Shown here one piece after another: positions 60,483-64,000 of a stretch of DNA of 64,000 nt. The DNA lies in NCBI GenBank assembly GCA_021234155.1, contig JAJEKV010000027.1, positions 17,875,644 through 17,939,643 on the forward strand, given 5' to 3'. Under the pieces are notes generated by a model, which searched no databases, was not told where the DNA came from, and worked only from the letters and a program-made list of their open reading frames with translations. The stretch comes from Isoetes taiwanensis. Taxonomy: Eukaryota > Streptophyta > Lycopodiopsida > Isoetales > Isoetaceae. The position numbers and the translations under genes are program-made. Each line of letters opens with the position of its first letter. The first letter of the stretch is position 1.

Positions 60483-61203
60483 TTGTCTATGAGGAGGGAA
60501 GCTAGGAGGGGAGGCCGGGCTGCCAAAAATGCCCAGGCAGTGTCCTCCTCTGGGATTTCTGGTCTAAATGCAGGCAGGCATGTGTTTGAGGATGAGGGAA
60601 GTGGCCTTATAGATAGTGTCACCTTGGGGACTGCTGACATGGATGTTCCACTTGAGTACTATAGCATGCTTGTCCAATTTTGTGAGAAGGACTGTATTGC
60701 AGGAACTGTTGCAATAGAAAGTGGGAGTGATCTAGATCACTTACATTTCCAATGCGTGTTTAGGTTGTCCTTCAAGTCTTCCAGACTTGTGAACTTGGCC
60801 ATCAAGAGGCAGTTTGGGTGGGGATCCAAGAAGCCTATTGTAGTTGTTCTTATGTGTAAAGCACTCAAGAACACTGACTCCATTGCTTCAAAGGTCTAAT
60901 TGGCTACTACATAAAAGACATGGGTAAGCCACACTTCAGGTTGCACATCAAGAATGTTTCAGAATGCCAGTTGGAGATGGGAAAAGATTTGTATTTGTTA
61001 TATGGTGGTGGAGACATGAAACATGTAGTTGTTCTAGACAACAAGGACATCTTGGAAAGGGCCCTTCATTTTGTGAATTATCACGGAGGAAGGCAACTTA
61101 CTACCAGCCTTGTTTATACCATTACTAGGATGCTTAGAACTGGCAAATTCATTCTCTCCACTAGCTGGATACTCCCTTCAAACACGGCCTTTTATATCTA
61201 AAT
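60483..61203 (+). pseudogene. HUH Rep-like endonuclease gene, one frameshift
   Basis: Rep proteins of rolling-circle replicons and transposons nick DNA through a catalytic Tyr, with metal held by a His-hydrophobic-His motif. The frame from 60483 (138 codons) has a basic, Ala-rich start, then AGTVAIESGSDLDHLHFQC with H86-L-H88 as the HUH motif. After a one-base frame change near 60885 the reading continues with FKGLIGYYIKDMGKPHF, where Y-Y-I-K matches the Y-x-x-K catalytic motif. It then runs open through LEMGKDLYLLYGG, LERALHFVNYHGGRQL and TRMLRTGKF. Motif spacing (HUH to Tyr about 55 residues) fits Rep. No helicase domain is seen. Upstream ATG choice is uncertain. A Replitron-type transposon or an old endogenous circular-DNA-virus Rep are both possible. 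Confidence 0.55.
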
Positions 61204-61860
61204 ATAGGGTTAAGGTTGCTTGGCACCTGACCTTAAATCCGAGAGTTGTCTTGCCCATTGATGTCAGATATGCTTTATAGCATCCCAGCTGGGATGGAAC
61301 CCATTCAGAGGCTTGGGAAAGGCCGCAAATGTTATTGGGATGAGGCTAAGATGCTTGGGAATATGGATGAAGACTTTGTTGAGGGGCAAGATGATGTGTA
61401 TAGGTTTGAGGCAATTGTTTGCCTGGGACTTCTTACATTCCTTTGGATACCACAGACTATGCAATGGCGGTTGGATGAGTAGAGGCATTTTTGGCCTCCT
61501 TGTAAATATTCTTTCTTTTGTTGATCATGTTTCTTTGTTTGCAGTTCTTTGATAATGCCTGGTTTAGAGATGGAATTTGGTAACGGGAGCGTGGTTGGGT
61601 CTGCTATTGGTGGCCAGTCTTGGGCTGCCAAAATTAGTATCCATGTGGGCGTTGTGGGGGCTAGAGCAGCCCATGGTAATGAGGTAATTGATCTTACTAG
61701 TGATGAAGATGTCTTGGCTTCCCCTCCTGTGAGGCCTCCTGCGCCTAGCCCAAGTATTCATGATGTCATCCATAATGTCATGCTCTCTCGTGTTGTGTTC
61801 TCTCCAAATGGGGAGCGAGTCAGGTGGCCTTGGAGGTGGTTCAATCCGTTGTGAACATCA
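61204..61860 (+). CDS. Continuation of the Rep-like gene region with SUMO-binding-like motif
   Basis: 61204-61270 reads on in another frame (VAWHLTLNPRVVLPIDVRYA). 61276-61482 has MEPIQRLGKGRKCYWDEAKM and an acidic stretch. 61557-61854 has MPGLEMEFGNGSVVG and GNEVIDLTSDEDVL. VIDLTSDED is a textbook SUMO-interacting motif, a hydrophobic core next to acidic residues. Pro-rich sequence follows. Introns may connect the pieces to the Rep exon: two TAG-ended pyrimidine-poor stretches exist, but I cannot define them. Function unknown. Confidence 0.4.
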
Positions 61861-62089
61861 ATACGATTGCCATGTTTGTGGCAGCCTCTGTTCAATTATT
61901 CAGATGCAATTGGGCCGTTTGTTTGTAGCTTTGAAGGATACCATTGGAATGGGAGGAGGTGGAAGTGAGCTTTGTTGAGCATCAGCATATGCGGGGGCAT
62001 ATGAACTTGGCAAGAGCTCATATGATTAGGGAGTTGAGACGCATTGATGCGGTGGCGAGGCAGCACAATGCTGTCATAAATAACAATTA

Positions 62090-63620
62090 GGTATTAGAAT
62101 CCAAAGTCACAATCTCAATTCAAAATCAACTTCCAACACATGCTAGAAGTGATACCCCAACCTCAATCCAAAACCTCCATAGTAAAACAAGAATCTAAGA
62201 TTCAACTATAAATTTGAGAAACCTACATATTTAAGCTTCAACTCCAACCCATCTTTTTTTAGAAGCTCACATTCTAAAACCTCTACAATATTTAGAATTC
62301 CAACTTCCAACACATGTTGGAAGCCATAGTCTCATTTCAAAACCAACTTCTAACACATGTTGAAATTGATGCCACAACCCCATATACCTCTACACTAAAA
62401 CAAGAATCTAAGTTTGATCTACAAGTTTGTGAAACCTATATTTAAGCTTCAACTTCCAAACCATATTGGAAATTAGGCCATAACCTAGGGTAAGAAAAAA
62501 GATGCATGTCTAGAGATCCTTTAAACCTCCATCATTGGAACATAAGACTACCAACTCAATTTGGAAATAAAGCCACATCTTATAAACTTGGAAAAGATGC
62601 TTTTTAGAAGCTCACATTCTAAAAACCTCTACAATACTTAGAATTCCAACTTCCAACACATGTTGGAAGCCACAACCTTATTTGATAAGAATCTGCCGAT
62701 ACATATTGGAAGTAATGCCACAACCTCAATTCAAAGCTTCCACACTAACTTTCAACACATGTTGGAAGCCACAATCTCATTTCAAACCTCCATAACAAGA
62801 TTCAAAACTTATATCTAAGCTTTACTTCCAATCCATGTTGGAAGTTGGAACTAAGGCCACAACTTAGAATTGAAAAAGGATACATGTTGGAAGACACAAC
62901 CTAATTTTAAAACCAACCTCCAAGTCATATAGGAATTGATGCCACAACCTGATTTGAAAACCTCCACATTAACTTCTAACACATATTGGAAGCCACAACC
63001 TCATTTCAAACCTCCAAAATGAAACAAGAAATCTAAGATTCAAAACCTATATCTAAGCTTTACTTTCAACCCATGTTGGAAGTTGGAACTGAAGGCACAA
63101 CTTTAAAATGAAAGAAAGTGCATGTTGGAAGCCACAACCTCATTTCAATACCAACTTCTAGCACATGTTCGAAGTGATAGCACAATTCCAATTCACGACC
63201 CCACACTAACTTTCCACACATGCTAGAAGCCATAACCTCCTTTCAAACATCCAAAATGAACAAAAAATCTAAGATCCAAAACTTAAACCCAAGCTTCACT
63301 TCCAACCCACGTTGGAAGTTGGAATTAAGGCCACAACTTAAAATAAAAAACAAAAGGTGCTTGTCAAGGCAATCCTTTCAAGCTAAACTTGAAAAAGGTG
63401 CTTATTTAGAACCTTCAAAACCAACAACGTCAAAACCTTCAACTTCCAATCCATGTTGGAAGTGAGGCCACAACTTAGAAGATCCTAATCTCCAACACAC
63501 CTTGAGATGGGCTAGTTCATTGAACCACCAACCATTAAAAAGGTGGTGCTTTAGATTGACATAAAAACCAACCTATCTTCTAACACATGTTGGAAACAAC
63601 CTAAGGTTTAATTTCATAAA
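62090..63620. repeat. Array built on the palindrome CTTCCAACACATGTTGGAAG
   Basis: About 18 copies of the palindrome or close variants (core CCAAC-AYAT-GTTGG) lie at irregular spacing of 45-150 bp, e.g. near 62307, 62649, 62756, 62829, 63070, 63299 and 63441. Most are followed by GCCACAACCT or GTTGGAACTAAGGCCACAAC. Several longer units share AACAAGAATCTAAGATTCAA and AAACCTATATCTAAGCTT. No coding frame longer than chance. Confidence 0.92.
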
Positions 63621-63624
63621 ATGA

Positions 63625-64000
63625 ATATACCTAACAAAATTGCATTTTAAAGCTCTATCTCCTAGAATCTAGGAGTTGGAACTAAATCATGCAACCTCCA
63701 GTAGATGCTTTGGCTTTTAAAAACTGTCATCTACATTATTTTTAAATATAAGAAAGAAAGTGTAACACACCTTGTTTGGTTGCCATCGAATCCTCAACAT
63801 GCAATAGCAAAAGATAAACTGCAATCATTTTGCCAAAAAATTGCTTTATCAAGACGTTTAAAATAAGATACCAAGATTCCTTGCAAGCATCAAATACATC
63901 TATATGCCTTTGGGCTCAAAGAAAATCAAATGTATTTTATTATTGTTTACAACATGTAATCATGTATTGTATATTTTGTAATTAGGAATGAAACAATACT
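63625..64000. other. No gene seen at the right edge
   Basis: AT-rich sequence without repeats or frames that I can support. Confidence 0.5.

Noticed and set aside
60483-61203. Intact endogenous geminivirus-type Rep gene
   Set aside because: There is a frameshift, no helicase part and no coat-protein gene; a transposon Rep is at least as likely, so I kept only the HUH Rep-like label.

Overview
The window is eukaryotic nuclear DNA from a land plant, very rich in transposable elements. The evidence is a seven-exon plant-type theta glutathione S-transferase gene with GT-AG introns, a fragment of a plant U-box kinase, a piece of 25S rDNA, and a layered pile of plant element families (MULE, CACTA, Ty1/copia, L1-type and other non-LTR elements, Helitrons). 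The mix of unusual elements (a HUH Rep-like gene, a tyrosine-recombinase gene and a DUF7869-type gene beside ordinary CACTA and copia elements) makes me think of a seed-free plant such as a fern or its relatives. That is only an impression; the sequence does not fix the species. I see no bacterial operon, CRISPR array or intact tRNA gene.

Layout, left to right. 1-425: minisatellites, the first with a TATAAATA core in every 15-bp unit. 0.65-3.1 kb: a decayed MULE transposase on the minus strand. 3.4-4.5 kb: an array of GATTCC...GGAATC dyads, then a T-rich repeat. 4.8-6.0 kb: a broken Ptta/En/Spm-type gene (minus). 7.9-8.2 kb: the end of a U-box/receptor-like kinase (minus). 9.4-11.8 kb: a SET-like ORF followed by the N-terminal half of a CACTA TNP2 transposase (plus). 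11.7-13.8 kb and 22.7-24.4 kb: two arms of a roughly 2-kb inverted repeat. Between the arms lie a CACTA terminus with subterminal repeats (14.47 kb), the C-terminal half of a TNP2 with DUF4218 and DUF4216 (minus), a DUF7869-type gene (minus), an isoflavone-reductase-like pseudogene with an exon duplicated together with a long ATCT tract, and a non-LTR reverse transcriptase.

24.4-27.3 kb holds broken glycine-rich and ankyrin fragments and a CCCCTTG array. 27.3-37.9 kb is one Ty1/copia element split by a nested L1-type LINE that runs into about 1.26 kb of nearly pure purine DNA. 37.9-39.5 kb is a second copy of the other LINE family, whose conserved 3' end recurs five times in the window. 40-52 kb contains several Helitron ends, one Helitron with both ends definable (50904-52237) carrying a CACTA-type MITE, a tyrosine-recombinase gene fragment (44.4-45.05 kb), and the one gene that looks intact: theta-class GST (46366-49773, minus, 244 residues). 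54.1-54.6 kb is an MRG-domain fragment; 56.9-57.4 kb is 25S rDNA that stops at the sequence cut by R2-type retrotransposons; 60.5-61.9 kb is a HUH Rep-like gene; 62.1-63.6 kb is an array built on an 18-20 bp palindrome.

Functionally, only the GST gene looks like a working host gene. Nearly everything else is mobile DNA in various stages of decay, and its nesting gives a relative order of events: copia before LINE; Helitron before the MITE inside it; repeat duplication before the LINE tail found in one copy. The two candidates I would pursue as unusual systems are the HUH Rep-like gene at 60.5 kb and the tyrosine recombinase at 44.4 kb.
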